This document shows positions 53,452 through 54,437 of a stretch of 54,437 nt of DNA, one piece after another. How positions within the stretch are numbered: the stretch's first letter is position 1; each line of letters opens with the position of its first letter. Below the pieces are notes generated by a model. The model was not told the origin of the DNA. It saw only the letters and a list, made by a program, of their open reading frames with translations, and made no database searches. The position numbers were made by a program, and so were the translations under genes. The stretch lies in the NCBI GenBank assembly GCA_017462545.1, contig JAFTQX010000046.1:1-54437 (forward strand), given 5' to 3'. The DNA comes from Clostridia bacterium. GTDB taxonomy: Bacteria; Bacillota; Clostridia; Oscillospirales; CAG-272.

Positions 53452-53796
53452 TTACCGTGCAGCGAGGAGCTCGCCCATCACTTCTTCTGCTACAAATGGT
53501 GTAACCCTCTCGCGTGCGAACAAACGAAGCATGGCAAGTGCCTCATCCACGTCACGAGAAACATCATAAAGATCACATTCTTCGATCGCGCGCTGGATGT
53601 CTTGCAACACGATCCGCAGGCAATAGATTTTCTCGCATGCCGTTCCGTACAAATCACGAGAATCACCATCAGTATCATACAGCACATAACGCAAATTCAG
53701 CTCCCCCGTTAGTTTACAATGCACTTCGCATAGCGGGAAAATCTCTTCCACCCCACCTTGCTCGACGGCATTATTCTCTTTCAAAACACGATACAT
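53452..53796 (-). CDS. Hypothetical protein, DUF6514-like
   Basis: 114 aa, acidic, with no signal peptide. The C-terminal pattern, a DVSRD turn, a helix ALAMLRLFARERV, then TPFVAEEVMGELL, resembles DUF6514 proteins of Clostridia as I recall them; the match is by eye and moderate. The function is unknown. GGGAGGATGAC precedes the ATG. No hairpin separates its end from the nrdR promoter. Confidence 0.7.
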   Translation of the reverse strand: MYRVLKENNAVEQGGVEEIFPLCEVHCKLTGELNLRYVLYDTDGDSRDLYGTACEKIYCLRIVLQDIQRAIEECDLYDVSRDVDEALAMLRLFARERVTPFVAEEVMGELLAAR

Positions 53797-53833
53797 GTCA
53801 TCCTCCCGAACTCCAAAAAGTAGTCATACCTAT

Positions 53834-53842
53834 ATTATATCA
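53834..53842 (-). promoter_or_regulatory. Extended -10 promoter of DUF6514-like gene
   Basis: On the minus strand TGATATAAT, an extended -10. No good -35 box lies upstream. Confidence 0.5.
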
Positions 53843-54228
53843 CGTCTCCCGGAATATCAGGATTTCTGCGGAGCGGATCAAAACCAAGATTCTTCCATAT
53901 TTTTCCGCTTCGAGGAAGTAATTGCTTTGTTTTTTGCCCAAAACATTGTTTTTTTGAATAAATACAGAATATTTATTCTGTTCTTTCAAGAAATTAATTT
54001 ATATTTTTAATTGAATTATAAAAAAACATTGATAAATCATGCGTTTTTCAACATTTTACAAATGAATGAAAAATATGAATATATTCAAATAGCCATGTTA
54101 TGTTCCATCATCGTGCGAACCGTGGTTTAGCATTCTCCCTCTCTCAAGACAAAAAACACGCGTGTGCCCCCGGAATCTCTTGCGCTTGTTTTGAAACTGA
54201 AAAAAATGCAAATATTTTCAAAAACCCC
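53843..54228. other. AT-rich intergenic stretch, no gene seen
   Basis: The sequence is much richer in A and T than the rest of the window. The only structure I see is GAATAAATA-5 nt-TATTTATTC at 53957-53979, a perfect 9-bp inverted repeat without a T tail. No frame with a ribosome binding site is present; small open frames here look random. Confidence 0.6.
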
Positions 54229-54256
54229 TTGACTTCTAAAAAAAACGTGCTATAAT
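54229..54256 (+). promoter_or_regulatory. Promoter of tRNA-Pro gene
   Basis: TTGACT, 16 nt, TATAAT, 24 bp before the mature tRNA. Confidence 0.85.
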
Positions 54257-54280
54257 ATAGAGGTGCATGAAAGATTGCAT

Positions 54281-54356
54281 CTGGGTGTGGCGCAGTTGGT
54301 AGCGCGCTACCTTGGGGTGGTAGAGGCCGCAAGTTCAAGTCTTGTCACTCAGACCA
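54281..54356 (+). tRNA. tRNA-Pro (anticodon GGG)
   Basis: The acceptor arms CTGGGTG and CACTCAG pair with one G-U. The D arm is GCGC-AGTTGGTA-GCGC, the anticodon arm CTACC-TTGGGGT-GGTAG, and the T arm GCAAG-TTCAAGT-CTTGT. The anticodon is GGG, which reads CCC/CCU proline codons. The CCA end is encoded. It stands alone, with its own promoter and terminator. Confidence 0.95.
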
Positions 54357-54358
54357 AA

Positions 54359-54413
54359 CAAAGATAATCCGAACTTATTCCTAATTGGGGATGCGTTCGG
54401 ATTCTTTGTTTTT
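54359..54413 (+). terminator. Terminator of tRNA-Pro gene
   Basis: AATCCGAAC pairs with GTTCGGATT, and CAAAGA with TCTTTG, followed by a T run. The loop is about 20 nt. Confidence 0.85.
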
Positions 54414-54437
54414 TGCGCACAACATAGCTGTAGATAA

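Noticed and set aside
54144-54338. 64-codon open frame on the minus strand
   Set aside because: It overlaps the tRNA-Pro gene and its promoter.
1-54437. CRISPR arrays, insertion sequences and prophage genes
   Set aside because: I looked for regularly spaced repeats, transposases, integrases and phage structural genes and found none.

Overview
The window looks like a chromosomal segment of an anaerobic Gram-positive bacterium of the Bacillota, class Clostridia, probably a gut-type commensal. The evidence is the gene content (FeoAB with its small Cys-rich partner, RemA, NrdR, a PrkC/PP2C pair, an L10-leader upstream of rplJL, DUF4317, DUF6472, a giant 2-hydroxyacyl-CoA dehydratase activase fusion), strong purine-rich ribosome binding sites, consensus sigma-A promoters with 17-nt spacers, and a base composition that looks close to half GC. 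I cannot place it more precisely. I see no insertion sequence, prophage or CRISPR array.

Layout. 1-3.1 kb: palindromic repeat, a cytosolic Cu/Zn superoxide dismutase, an HTH membrane regulator and an EEP-family phosphohydrolase. 3.1-4.3 kb: a MazF/NdoA endoribonuclease without a visible antitoxin, then an acyl-ACP thioesterase. 4.4-7.2 kb: the feoA-feoB-Cys-rich ferrous iron operon, with three copies of a GTTAGC-N4-GCTAAY inverted repeat. 7.2-14.3 kb: a PfkB sugar kinase, DUF4317, a heterodimeric ABC exporter pair, and a lipoprotein MBL-fold hydrolase with DUF6472. 14.3-18.1 kb: asnS, an M29 aminopeptidase and a D-2-hydroxyacid dehydrogenase. 18.1-25.7 kb: an APH(3')-like kinase, a GH2 glycosidase and a divergent 1344-aa beta-helix lipoprotein. 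25.7-35.0 kb: the dehydratase activase, a ZIP transporter, a PHP phosphatase, and an operon of split transketolase plus a GH78-like glycosidase. 35.2-39.9 kb: a 1394-aa secreted modular protein with two near-identical tiny peptides (38 and 42 aa). 40.1-41.3 kb: rplJL with its own promoter and L10 leader. 41.3-53.3 kb: one long minus-strand housekeeping cluster nrdR-yicC-remA-rpoZ-priA-def-fmt-zinc protease-rsmB-rlmN-stp-prkC-rsgA. The right end has a DUF6514-like gene, an AT-rich gap and tRNA-Pro(GGG).

How the parts work together. The cluster at 41.3-53.3 kb joins nucleotide, translation and ribosome maturation functions, with many ATGA or TGATG overlaps that imply translational coupling. The 18-40 kb stretch has a glycan-use flavour: GH2, GH78-like, transketolase, and two large exported proteins that share a repeated module ending in a VNGxxVWP motif.

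The least explained parts are that shared exported module (two copies in the lipoprotein, four in the secreted protein) and the pair of small paralogous peptides next to the secreted protein. These are my best candidates for something undescribed.
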